NCBI GenBank assembly: GCA_017469605.1
Contig: JAFUGB010000055.1
Coordinates: forward strand, 1 to 5,985
Direction: 5' to 3'
Length of the DNA stretch: 5,985 nucleotides
Origin: Clostridia bacterium
GTDB lineage: Bacteria > Bacillota > Clostridia > Christensenellales > Aristaeellaceae
The notes under the pieces are model-generated. The model searched no databases. It worked only from the letters and a program-made list of their open reading frames with translations, and had not been told where the DNA came from. Positions 1 through 5,468 of this stretch are shown here, one piece after another. How positions within the stretch are numbered: position 1 is the stretch's first letter; each line of letters opens with the position of its first letter. The position numbers and the translations under genes were made by a program.

Positions 1-413
1 ATGGCCACCCGGGCCAGGGAAGGGGCGGCAAAAATCAGCACAATGATGGAAAACATGGTACCGATAAAGGAGGAAACAATGCCGATGCCCAGGGCCTTAA
101 CGCCCTGGCCCTTCTGCGTTAAGGGATAGCCGTCCCAGGTGGTGGCCACGCTGGACGGCGTGCCGGGGATGCGGGTCAGGATGGCCGACACCAGGCCGCC
201 CGAAATGCCGCCGATGAACAACGAAATCAGCAGGGCCATGCCGTTGATGCTGCTCAGGTTATAGGTCAGCGGCAGGCACAGCACGATGGCCGTGGTGGCG
301 GACAGGCCGGGCACGGCGCCAAAGATAATGCCCACCACCGTACCGATCAGAAGGATGCCCAACCCCTGCAGGGTAAAGATGGCTTTTGCGCCGATCAGCA
401 AGGATTCCAACAT
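1..413 (-). CDS. tctA: Tripartite tricarboxylate transporter large permease TctA, N-terminal part
   Basis: This is the large membrane subunit of a TTT-family secondary transporter, which moves carboxylates across the cytoplasmic membrane with TctB and a binding protein, TctC. The 137 visible codons show the TctA signature: G-A-V-P-G-L at residues 32-37, LPLTY at 47-51, the glycine-rich G-G-I-S-G-G at 68-73, then R-I-P-G-T-P-S-S-V-A-T-T with W-D-G-Y-P at about 81-97. Hydrophobic stretches at about 17-31, 42-53, 58-78 and 108-130 are membrane segments. The ATG at 413 is set by GGAGGTGAA (422-430), 8 nt upstream. The gene follows tctB by 25 nt on the same strand. The family is usually about 500 residues, so most of it lies beyond base 1. 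The family call is firm; the substrate cannot be read from this fragment. Confidence 0.93.
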   Translation of the reverse strand, partial: MLESLLIGAKAIFTLQGLGILLIGTVVGIIFGAVPGLSATTAIVLCLPLTYNLSSINGMALLISLFIGGISGGLVSAILTRIPGTPSSVATTWDGYPLTQKGQGVKALGIGIVSSFIGTMFSIIVLIFAAPSLARVA

Positions 414-438
414 GTTTTTTATTCACCTCCGCCGTATA

Positions 439-969
439 TCAAAGAACGCCGCCGAAGAAGGGGCCGTCAGGCAGCGCCATATGCACCACATTCTTAAAGA
501 AAATGAAGGAAAGCAACGGCAGCAGCACTGCCAGCAGCACGATGATCAGCTGCGCCTTCTTTCGATCGGCGGTTTTGGGCAGCAGCAGATTGCACAGGCA
601 GAACAGGAACAGGGCGGAGGAAAGCACAAATCCCAGCTTTTTCATCACCAGCATGTACAGGAAAATCAGCGCGAAGCCCAGCACCACATTCAGGCTGTTC
701 AGGCGTTTTTCCCTTTTCTCCGCTTGGGTTTGCTGCGGCGGCTGCTGATCCTTTTCCCGGATCAGCTGGCGAATGCCCACCGCCAGCTGGGTAGCCGCGC
801 ACAGCAGCATCACAATAGCATACAGCTTGGGCATAAAAGAGGCGCCAAAGATGCCAAAGCGTTTGGCGGACGGCGGCAGATAAAAGGCCATGATCAGGTA
901 GGCCGCTGCCAGCGCGCCGAAGATGATGCCTGTCCACAGGGATTTATTCCATCGCTTGATGGACTTCAT
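439..969 (-). CDS. tctB: Tripartite tricarboxylate transporter small subunit TctB
   Basis: The 176-residue integral membrane protein has the TctB pattern: a short basic N-terminus, hydrophobic segments at about 12-31, 46-66, 93-108, 112-130 and 139-158, and a charged, glutamine-rich cytoplasmic loop at about 68-90 between the second and third. TctB is poorly conserved, so the call rests on size, topology and its position directly before tctA. An in-frame GTG at 978 would add three residues, but it overlaps the Shine-Dalgarno sequence GGAAGGAG (978-985). The ATG at 969, 8 nt from that site, is therefore the better start. The ribosome site lies in the last codons of the upstream dehydrogenase gene, whose stop is 5 nt away, pointing to coupled translation. 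As part of a TTT system it would act with TctA and a periplasmic or lipoprotein TctC not seen here. Confidence 0.88.
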   Translation of the reverse strand: MKSIKRWNKSLWTGIIFGALAAAYLIMAFYLPPSAKRFGIFGASFMPKLYAIVMLLCAATQLAVGIRQLIREKDQQPPQQTQAEKREKRLNSLNVVLGFALIFLYMLVMKKLGFVLSSALFLFCLCNLLLPKTADRKKAQLIIVLLAVLLPLLSFIFFKNVVHMALPDGPFFGGVL

Positions 970-974
970 GATAT

Positions 975-1982
975 TCACTCCTTCCGAAAGTGAGGGGCGT
1001 ACACCACTGCCAGGCGGATGGCCTCCACCATGCTGACGGCGCTGGCCTTGCCCGTGCCCGCAATATCCATGGCCGTGCCATGATCCACCGAGGTGCGCAG
1101 GATGGGCATGCCACCTGTTATCGAAATCGTCCTTTCAAAATCCAGCGTTTTGGTGGCGATATGGCCCTGGTCATGATACAGGCTGAGCACGCTGTTATAG
1201 CGTCCCTGTAAGGCCAGGTGGAACACGGAATCGGCGCCCACGGGGCCAGTTACATCGCAGCCCTCGGCCTGAAGCGCCGCTATGGCGGGCACGATATTCT
1301 TTACCTCCTCATCGCCAAACAGTCCGCCTTCGCCGCTGTGGGGATTCAGGCCCGCGATGGCCATGGTGCCTTCGGTTACGCCCAGCTGCCGCAAGGCCGC
1401 CTTGCACCGATGCACATAATCAATGATGCGCTCCTTTGTGACCATATCGCAGGCCCGGCGCAGGGATACATGCCGCGAGAGGAAAAACACGCGCATGCCC
1501 CGGACCTCAAACATGGTCAGCGGGTCCTCCGTGCCCGTCAGGGCCGCGAAGATTTCGGTATGGCCAATATAGGGCACGCCTGCCATGTGCAGGGATACCT
1601 TGTTGATCGGCGTGGTGGCAACCGCATCCACCGTGCCCGCCATGGCCAGCTCAATGCTTCTGGCGATGTACTCATACGCCGCCCGGCCGCACATGGCTGA
1701 GGGCTGGCCCAAAACAAAGGATTGCATATCCACGTTATGAAGGTCCATAAGATACAGGGTATCGGGCTCATCGGCCACCTCCCGGGGATGCTCCACTGTG
1801 CGGATGGTCATAGGCTGCATGCCCGGGAAGGTCATGGCCTGCTCCAATATCCCGCGATCGCCCACCACCAGGCATCTGGAAGCGGCGGCAATCTGCGCAT
1901 CCTGCAGCGCTTTGATCACGATTTCAGGCCCAATGCCTGCCGGATCACCCAGCGGAACGGCGATCAGTGGCTTATTCAACAC
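975..1982 (-). CDS. pdxA2: PdxA2-type 4-phosphate sugar-acid dehydrogenase (4-hydroxythreonine-4-phosphate dehydrogenase family)
   Basis: NAD-dependent oxidative decarboxylation of a 4-phosphorylated C4 acid is the family reaction. With a GTG start at 1982 the protein has 335 residues, the usual length. Family motifs are intact: G-D-P-A-G-I-G-P-E at 12-20, substrate-site G-H-T-E at 140-143, and metal-ligand histidines equivalent to those of E. coli PdxA at H171 (SRHVSL), H215 (NPHSGEGG) and H270 (YHDQG). R-T-S-V-D-H-G-T occurs at 296-303. The stretch H-I-A-T-K-T-L-D-F at 274-282 is, from my knowledge of the family, typical of the PdxA2 catabolic branch rather than vitamin B6 synthesis. Neighbours (DeoR repressor upstream, carboxylate transporter downstream) support a catabolic role on threonate- or erythronate-4-phosphate. 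The open frame extends to 2042, but that would overlap deoR by 55 nt. GGAAGGA at 1994-2000 lies 11 nt before GTG 1982. GTG 1991, overlapping the deoR stop, is an alternative. Confidence 0.9.
   Translation of the reverse strand: MLNKPLIAVPLGDPAGIGPEIVIKALQDAQIAAASRCLVVGDRGILEQAMTFPGMQPMTIRTVEHPREVADEPDTLYLMDLHNVDMQSFVLGQPSAMCGRAAYEYIARSIELAMAGTVDAVATTPINKVSLHMAGVPYIGHTEIFAALTGTEDPLTMFEVRGMRVFFLSRHVSLRRACDMVTKERIIDYVHRCKAALRQLGVTEGTMAIAGLNPHSGEGGLFGDEEVKNIVPAIAALQAEGCDVTGPVGADSVFHLALQGRYNSVLSLYHDQGHIATKTLDFERTISITGGMPILRTSVDHGTAMDIAGTGKASAVSMVEAIRLAVVYAPHFRKE
978..985 (-). promoter_or_regulatory. Ribosome binding site deciding the tctB start
   Basis: GGAAGGAG on the minus strand lies inside the end of the pdxA2 coding region. 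It overlaps a GTG that would otherwise open the longer frame, so it selects the ATG at 969 with an 8-nt spacer. Confidence 0.75.
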
Positions 1983-1987
1983 GGTTA

Positions 1988-2755
1988 TCACAATCCTTCC
2001 ATTTTTATAATATTGACGCGCCTTCTGCGAATCAGCTGCCATTCGTCCTCGGAAAAAAGCGCATTGGTCACAACCCCGGTATAATCCTCCAGGCCATTGA
2101 CACGGTGCATGGCCTGCTGATGGAACTTGGTGTTATCCACCACCAGATACGCGCTGTTCGCATGGCTGCATACCATGCGCTTCAAAAAGCTCTTTTCCAT
2201 GGTGGGCGTCATCACATTGAGCTCGTCATTGATGGCGGCGGCCCCAGTAAAAGCAATATCAAAGCGCATTTGCTGCACGGCCCTGGTGACCGCCTCACCG
2301 ATCATGCTGCCGGAGGATTTTTGCAGCGGACCGCCCAGCACATGCACCTGCGCGCTGCTCTGAATCAGTTCCTGGGCAACGAAAAGATCGTTGGTGACCA
2401 CGCGGATATCCGGCACATTCACCAGCAGGCGGGCCAAACAGCGCATGGTGGTCCCGGCGTCCAGGTAAATTACATCGCCCGGCTTGATGAATTCCACGCA
2501 TATTTCCGCCAGCTTCTGTTTGACGGCCATATTATAGGTATGCCGCTCGCTTACGCTCAGCTCGTGCGTCAGCTCCTTTTTGGCGACGCCGCCTCCATAG
2601 CAGCGATCCAGCAGCCCCAGCTTTTCACATTTTTCCAAATCACGGCGCACGGTCATATCGCTTACGCCAAATTCACGGGCCAACGTTTCGATTTTCACGG
2701 ACCCGTTCCTGGCAAGCAAATCCGCTATGCGCTTCAGCCGCTCCGCAGGTAACAT
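1988..2755 (-). CDS. DeoR-family transcriptional repressor of the sugar-acid operon
   Basis: This 255-residue regulator has the standard two-part DeoR layout. Residues 1-55 form the winged helix: M-L-P-A-E-R-L at the start, a helix-turn-helix around [13 protein letters not shown] (20-32), the hallmark M-T-V-R-R-D-L at 34-40, and the wing R-C-Y-G-G-G at 51-56. Residues 75-250 are the sugar-phosphate-sensing domain, with D-A-G-T-T at 99-103, V-V-T-N-D at 119-123 and G-G-P-L at 141-144. Such proteins normally release DNA when a phosphorylated sugar derivative binds; here the likely inducer is a phosphorylated intermediate of the pathway encoded by the same operon (inference). The ATG at 2755 has AGGAG at 2763-2767, 7 nt upstream. 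The open frame could extend to 2830, but those codons lie in the promoter and match no DeoR N-terminus. Its stop is 5 nt before the pdxA2 start, so it is the first gene of the operon and probably autoregulated. Confidence 0.93.
   Translation of the reverse strand: MLPAERLKRIADLLARNGSVKIETLAREFGVSDMTVRRDLEKCEKLGLLDRCYGGGVAKKELTHELSVSERHTYNMAVKQKLAEICVEFIKPGDVIYLDAGTTMRCLARLLVNVPDIRVVTNDLFVAQELIQSSAQVHVLGGPLQKSSGSMIGEAVTRAVQQMRFDIAFTGAAAINDELNVMTPTMEKSFLKRMVCSHANSAYLVVDNTKFHQQAMHRVNGLEDYTGVVTNALFSEDEWQLIRRRRVNIIKMEGL
1994..2000 (-). promoter_or_regulatory. Ribosome binding site for pdxA2 inside the end of deoR
   Basis: GGAAGGA on the minus strand is embedded in the final codons of deoR. Its 11-nt distance to the GTG at 1982 is acceptable, while only 2 nt separate it from the GTG at 1991. 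It is the main reason for choosing 1982 over the longer open frame. Confidence 0.55.
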
Positions 2756-2775
2756 AGATATTCTCCTGTGATTCA

Positions 2776-2787
2776 TTAGATATCTAA
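2776..2787. promoter_or_regulatory. Perfect 12-bp palindrome, candidate DeoR operator
   Basis: TTAGATATCTAA is a perfect palindrome lying between the predicted transcription start (about 2792) and the deoR ribosome binding site (2763-2767). A bound repressor here would block the operon. A second small inverted repeat, AAATG-A-CATTT (2786-2796), abuts it. Assignment to the DeoR protein is inference from position; short AT-rich palindromes also arise by chance. Confidence 0.4.
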
Positions 2788-2798
2788 ATGACATTTCT

Positions 2799-2827
2799 AT
2801 TTTACAAACGAAACATGCTCCGATCAA
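2799..2827 (-). promoter_or_regulatory. Promoter of the deoR-pdxA2-tctBA operon
   Basis: On the minus strand, TTGATC (2822-2827) and TAAAAT (2799-2804) are separated by exactly 17 nt. This matches the vegetative sigma consensus at 4 of 6 and 5 of 6 positions. The predicted start of transcription near 2792 gives a leader of about 37 nt before the deoR ATG. It lies back to back with the plus-strand promoter at 2831-2859. Confidence 0.6.
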
Positions 2828-2830
2828 CAA

Positions 2831-2859
2831 TTCACATGAACTTTTACATATTGCATAAT
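2831..2859 (+). promoter_or_regulatory. Strong plus-strand promoter opening a long leader or small RNA
   Basis: TTCACA (2831-2836) and CATAAT (2854-2859) have a 17-nt spacer and each matches the vegetative consensus at 5 of 6 positions. The start would fall near 2864-2866. The nearest plus-strand gene begins 230 nt later and has its own promoter candidate at 3035, so this one may serve a separate RNA or a regulated leader. Confidence 0.5.
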
Positions 2860-2863
2860 TTCG

Positions 2864-3033
2864 GGCCGCACATTTTGGCGCTTTAAGTCAATTTATCGCG
2901 TCCGTTTTCACAAACCTTCACATCATTTGAAAGCTGTTGTGCGGTTTGTGTCCTCGGGCGCGTTGTCTTTCCATCGACGCCCTTTACTCAAGCCGCGCGT
3001 GGAAGGCGCTTATGGACAGGCCCGGGTTTTTTT
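2864..3033 (+). ncRNA. Candidate structured RNA or regulatory leader (unrecognised)
   Basis: About 170 nt between a plus-strand promoter and a run of seven T (3027-3033) can form a compact structure. CGCGTCCG (2897-2904) pairs with CGGGCGCG (2955-2962), one G-U included. After a 4x4 internal loop, CACAAACC (2909-2916) pairs perfectly with GGTTTGTG (2943-2950), followed by CACA (2919-2922) with TGTG (2938-2941). A second hairpin joins CTTTCCA (2967-2973) to TGGAAGG (3000-3006), capped by CG/CG and CGC/GCG pairs. CGGGCC (2862-2867) can pair with GGCCCG (3019-3024) directly before the T run, closing the whole molecule, although the predicted start may cut off one or two of those bases. I recognise no known family: no T-box, TPP, cobalamin, SRP, RNase P or tmRNA signature is visible. 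It could be a free RNA or an attenuating leader of the downstream gene. Transcription is not shown. Confidence 0.35.
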
Positions 3034-3034
3034 A

Positions 3035-3061
3035 TTGACTTTATCCGCGTTTTGATATACA
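3035..3061 (+). promoter_or_regulatory. Promoter of the secreted-protein gene
   Basis: TTGACT (3035-3040) is followed by an extended -10 element, TG-A-TATACA (3053-3061), with a 15-nt spacer. Alternatively TACATT at 3058-3063 gives a 17-nt spacer. Either predicts a start near 3068 and a leader of about 27 nt before the TTG start. It begins just after the T run that may end the upstream RNA. Confidence 0.5.
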
Positions 3062-3082
3062 TTAATTGCAGACATCATTCCC

Positions 3083-3087
3083 GGAGG
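3083..3087 (+). promoter_or_regulatory. Ribosome binding site deciding a TTG start
   Basis: GGAGG lies 8 nt before TTG 3096. The open frame also contains a TTG at 3066, but that codon falls at the predicted transcription start and has no ribosome site, and its use would bury the signal peptide behind ten extra residues. Confidence 0.75.
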
Positions 3088-3095
3088 TTCTGCAT

Positions 3096-4094
3096 TTGAA
3101 ACGCTTTTTCGCGGCAATCCTGCTGCTTTTTTCGCTTATGGGATGGGCGATGGCTGAGGAAGAAACATCCTTTCTTTCCTTCCAGGCCGCGCCAAACATC
3201 ACCGTACTGTCCCCCCTTCCCGGCCAGAGCTACGGGGCGGGCGGCCAGCTGCGCGTGGAAGCCGCGGGGAAAAACGTAAACCGCATGGAGATCGCCTTTG
3301 TCTACGCGGATGAAACCACCGTGGTCACCGAGGAAGGCAGCGCCATCGCGCATACCTTTGATACCTATCAGTATACGCTGCCCGCCACAGTAACGGTGAC
3401 GGGCTATGGCGGACTGGATCCCTATGGCTATGAAATGACAAGCACCCAGACCGTCCACATCCTTTCGCCCCGGCAAAAGCTGTTCAGCGATATGTTTGCC
3501 CTGGCGTATAAAAACTACCATGACCCCTATTATTATCACGCCCCCGCCCAGGAGGACTGGGACAGGGGCGTATGCAAAAACTTTGTGATGCGCATGTTCG
3601 ATACGTTCAAGGCGGCTTACGCCATGAAGGCCTTTCCCGATCTGGAATTGCATATGCCAAAGAACAACAGCAAGGCCAACTGCGCGCCCTATGATTACGG
3701 CGTGGAATGGCGCATTGAATCAGCCCAGGACGGCAATCCCTTTGAGATCGCCGCCATTTTCCGGTATGACAGCAGCCTCTCCAAGGAGGAAAACATGCGG
3801 GCCTGCCGGGATGTATTGGAAAGCGTACAGACCGGGGACTTTTTCCAGATGGCAGGCAATTATTACTACGGAAACGGCCCCCACAGCCTGCTGTTCATTG
3901 CCGATTACGATCCGGCGACCGACGAGGTGCGCTGGACCGACAGCAACATGAAAAATGACAAGGTGGACGGCTACCATTGGGGATACATGCAATATGACGC
4001 CGTGCGGACCGCCGAATGGTTCGTAAACGCCATCTGCATGAAAAACCGGGGCTGCACGCTGTACCGGCTGCGGGAAGATCTGTTTATGAAATGA
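3096..4094 (+). CDS. Secreted protein with Ig-like region and NlpC/P60- or CHAP-like cysteine hydrolase pattern
   Basis: The 332-residue protein starts with a textbook signal peptide: K-R at 2-3, a hydrophobic core at 4-17, and A-M-A at 18-20 before three glutamates, so it should be exported and cleaved after residue 20. No sortase motif, lipobox or membrane anchor is visible. Residues 33-125 are beta-rich, start with a P-N-I-T-V-L-S-P pattern and look like an Ig-like domain. The C-terminal half suggests a papain-fold hydrolase: G-V-C-K-N-F-V with C160 as possible nucleophile, Q-T-G-D-F-F at 255-260, G-P-H-S-L-L-F with H263, and W-T-D-S-N at 280-284 giving D282 or N284. This order is that of NlpC/P60 and CHAP cell-wall amidases. 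The C-to-H distance of 103 residues is long for NlpC/P60 and implies an insertion. I infer a cell-wall or peptide substrate. The hydrolase role is not proven; a non-catalytic binding protein is possible. It stands alone between two regulatory genes. Confidence 0.75.
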   Translation: MKRFFAAILLLFSLMGWAMAEEETSFLSFQAAPNITVLSPLPGQSYGAGGQLRVEAAGKNVNRMEIAFVYADETTVVTEEGSAIAHTFDTYQYTLPATVTVTGYGGLDPYGYEMTSTQTVHILSPRQKLFSDMFALAYKNYHDPYYYHAPAQEDWDRGVCKNFVMRMFDTFKAAYAMKAFPDLELHMPKNNSKANCAPYDYGVEWRIESAQDGNPFEIAAIFRYDSSLSKEENMRACRDVLESVQTGDFFQMAGNYYYGNGPHSLLFIADYDPATDEVRWTDSNMKNDKVDGYHWGYMQYDAVRTAEWFVNAICMKNRGCTLYRLREDLFMK

Positions 4095-4104
4095 CCGCCG
4101 GTCA
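4092..4104. repeat. Palindrome TGACCG-C-CGGTCA overlapping a stop codon
   Basis: Two perfect 6-bp arms are separated by one base, starting at the TGA of the secreted-protein gene. The one-base spacer is too tight for an RNA hairpin with all pairs and no T run follows, so a protein-binding site is more likely than a terminator. No function can be assigned. Confidence 0.3.
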
Positions 4105-4246
4105 TGGACGGTTCAACGGCATCGGGCCAAGTCCCAAATCGGATGCCTGCCCCGTGTACGGAAGGCTTGAAGCATGCCCGGCCGCGGTATGGGCCGGACT
4201 TTATCGAAATACGGGCAAGGCCGCCGCGAAGAAACGCTTTAGAAAA

Positions 4247-4270
4247 CTGTGAAACGCGCGCGAAGCACAG
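4247..4270. promoter_or_regulatory. Interrupted 24-bp palindrome upstream of tetR, candidate operator
   Basis: CTGTG (4247-4251) and CACAG (4266-4270) are complementary arms placed symmetrically around the fully palindromic core CGCGCGCG (4255-4262), with AAA and AAG between. Length and dyad form suit a TetR-family operator, and it lies 43 nt before the regulator's ATG. I could not find a convincing -35/-10 pair next to it, so its placement relative to a promoter is unknown. Confidence 0.35.
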
Positions 4271-4298
4271 ATGCCTATATCGCAGATACAGCGTTTAC

Positions 4299-4305
4299 GA
4301 GGTGA
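4299..4305 (+). promoter_or_regulatory. Ribosome binding site deciding the tetR start
   Basis: GAGGTGA lies 8 nt before the ATG at 4314. The in-frame ATG at 4305 overlaps this site and the open frame back to 4104 carries no comparable site. Confidence 0.7.
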
Positions 4306-4313
4306 TGCTGGAT

Positions 4314-4862
4314 ATGAAAAGGAAAACAGCCAAAGAAATCCTGGCGGAATCCTTCCGGGAGATCGCGGAGAAAAAGCCCGCGGATAAAATCACGGTGCAG
4401 GATATCATTGAGAATTGCGGGTATTCAAAGACCACGTTTTACAGGGCGTTCAATGACAAATATGATTTAATGGCCTGGGATTACATCAGAAGGCATCAGC
4501 AGATCATGGCGCAGGCCGATCGTGATGACTATGAATGGAAACGGACGCTTCTTGAAGGCGCTTTGCTTTTTCAGGAACAAAAGAATTATTTAAAAAACCT
4601 GCTCCTGCATACAAACGGGCTGGATTCCTTTTCCAGGTATATGAAGCAGGTTCACTTTGAGAGCTTAAAAAAGTGTGTTCTGAGAAAATCCGGCATGGCG
4701 GAATTGGATGTAAAAACCGAGATGTACGTCAGGACTTATTGCCAGGGAACCACCGACCTGACCTGCGACTGGATCATGGGCACTTATGACGTGACGCCGG
4801 AAGAGCTGGCGGAAGTATATGAAAACTGCCTGCCTTCGCCCTTGCACGCGTATCTTCTATGA
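4314..4862 (+). CDS. TetR/AcrR-family transcriptional regulator
   Basis: The 182-residue protein opens with a TetR DNA-binding domain: helix 1 at about 4-20 (A-K-E-I-L-A-E-S-F), then the helix-turn-helix I-T-V-Q-D-I-I-E-N-C-G-Y-S-K-T-T-F-Y-R at 26-44, followed by F-N-D-K-Y-D-L at 46-52. The rest is alpha-helical and forms the dimer and ligand part. Its short form resembles the TetR group that includes DhaS-like activators and repressors of Firmicutes. C-terminal cysteines at 121, 143, 151 and 172 are notable but not a recognised metal motif. The frame is open back to 4104, but those 70 codons are basic, resemble no TetR N-terminus and lack a ribosome site. The flanking palindromes (4247-4270, 4862-4895) suggest autoregulation or control of the following ferritin-like operon (inference). 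The ligand is unknown. Confidence 0.88.
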   Translation: MKRKTAKEILAESFREIAEKKPADKITVQDIIENCGYSKTTFYRAFNDKYDLMAWDYIRRHQQIMAQADRDDYEWKRTLLEGALLFQEQKNYLKNLLLHTNGLDSFSRYMKQVHFESLKKCVLRKSGMAELDVKTEMYVRTYCQGTTDLTCDWIMGTYDVTPEELAEVYENCLPSPLHAYLL

Positions 4863-4895
4863 AAACGGTACAATTTGCGGGAAAAGTACCGTTTT
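4862..4895 (+). terminator. 10-bp perfect inverted repeat after tetR: terminator or operator
   Basis: AAAACGGTAC (4862-4871) is exactly complementary to GTACCGTTTT (4886-4895) across a 14-nt loop, beginning on the last base of the tetR stop. Placement, a 5' A-tract and a 3' T4 with a further TTTT at 4901-4904 fit a weak two-way terminator. The GC core is only six pairs and the loop is long, so a regulator-binding site upstream of the next promoter is a real alternative. Confidence 0.5.
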
Positions 4896-4919
4896 GGAAC
4901 TTTTAACACGGATAGTAAT

Positions 4920-4947
4920 TTGAAATCAGTGATTGCCCCCGTATAAT
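4920..4947 (+). promoter_or_regulatory. Strong promoter of the ferritin-like operon
   Basis: TTGAAA (4920-4925) and a perfect TATAAT (4942-4947) are separated by 16 nt, the best vegetative promoter match in the window. Transcription should start near 4954, leaving a leader of about 50 nt before the ATG at 5004. Confidence 0.8.
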
Positions 4948-4948
4948 A

Positions 4949-4964
4949 TGATTGTGCGCAATCA
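4949..4964. promoter_or_regulatory. 16-bp palindrome over the transcription start, candidate operator
   Basis: TGATTGTGCGCAATCA has seven of eight base pairs symmetrical and covers the predicted start of transcription, directly after the -10 element. A bound repressor would block initiation. The TTG-N4-CAA core is of the type seen at MarR-family sites, but the small winged-helix protein at the operon end or the TetR protein upstream could equally bind it. The binding partner is inference. Confidence 0.5.
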
Positions 4965-5003
4965 AATATCCCAACATCAAAGAACGACACGGAGGGCGGA
5001 AAC

Positions 5004-5453
5004 ATGACAAAGGTTGAACTGTTAAAGGAATTCGCGAAGGGCTGGTTCGGCAACTCCCAGCAGCATTCCATCCACGCGCAGTTATTCAAGCAGCGGGGCT
5101 TTGGCAAGCTGGGCGATAAGATCATGGCGGAATCCGATGAGGAATGGGAAGAAGCGAAGAAGGTCAACGCGCGGCTCATCGAGCTGGGCGAAACCCCCGT
5201 GGTGGCCATCCAGGAATATCCCGTCATTACCGATATCAAGGAAATGCTGGAGTACGACTGCAAAGACGCCGCGGAAGCCCTTCCCATGATGAGCAAGAGC
5301 CTGTCCTTGTTTGACGACGATTATGTGACCAAGAACATGATCCAGCAGTTCATCGTTGACGAGCAGGAGCATTTCAACTGGGTGCGACAGCATCTGAATC
5401 TGATCCAGGAGATCGGCTACGAGAACTATCTCATTGAGCAACTGGGCGAATAA
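5004..5453 (+). CDS. Bacterioferritin-fold ferritin-like protein with altered metal site
   Basis: The 149-residue four-helix protein aligns by eye along its length with bacterioferritin, most clearly at the end: D-E-Q-E-H-F-N-W (119-126) and L-N-L-I-Q-E-I-G-Y-E-N-Y-L (131-143) correspond to the DEEGHIDW and DLIQKMGLQNYL parts of E. coli Bfr. Of the ferroxidase ligands, E51 maps to E47, E127 to E120 and H130 to H123. E18 maps to W14 and H54 to E50; E94 falls near K87-A89, where D88 is the only acid. The haem ligand M52 maps to W48. So haem binding is unlikely, and the di-iron site is either rebuilt or lost. Possible roles are iron or oxidant handling or a structural ferritin-like role. ATG 5004 has GGAGG (4991-4995), 8 nt upstream. 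It is the first of three co-directional genes. The fold call is strong; the function is open. Confidence 0.85.
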   Translation: MTKVELLKEFAKGWFGNSQQHSIHAQLFKQRGFGKLGDKIMAESDEEWEEAKKVNARLIELGETPVVAIQEYPVITDIKEMLEYDCKDAAEALPMMSKSLSLFDDDYVTKNMIQQFIVDEQEHFNWVRQHLNLIQEIGYENYLIEQLGE

Positions 5454-5468
5454 ACAGGAGGCACAGCC

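Noticed and set aside
286..993. Long plus-strand open frame over tctB and the tctA start
   Set aside because: It is antisense to clear TctB/TctA coding sequence, rich in Gln and His as expected for a reverse shadow, and has no family resemblance or ribosome site.
1218..2084. Plus-strand open frames over pdxA2
   Set aside because: They are antisense to a gene with intact catalytic motifs; compositional shadows only.
1967..2752. 261-codon plus-strand open frame over deoR
   Set aside because: It mirrors the DeoR gene almost exactly and has a His/Gln-rich shadow composition.
2864..3033. Identification of the gap RNA as 6S, SRP, RNase P or T-box RNA
   Set aside because: The closing helix recalls 6S RNA, but the branched fold does not match its single rod, and no SRP, RNase P or T-box signature sequence is present.
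3075..3653. Minus-strand open frame over the secreted-protein gene
   Set aside because: The plus strand has a signal peptide, ribosome site and promoter; this frame has none.
4178..4200. Hairpin CCGGCC/GGCCGG as terminator of the secreted-protein gene
   Set aside because: The stem is only 6 bp and is followed by ACTTTATC rather than a T run, so it is too weak to annotate as a terminator.
4104..4313. 70-residue N-terminal extension of the TetR protein
   Set aside because: It is basic, unlike any TetR N-terminus, and lacks a ribosome site; GAGGTGA at 4299-4305 places the start at 4314.
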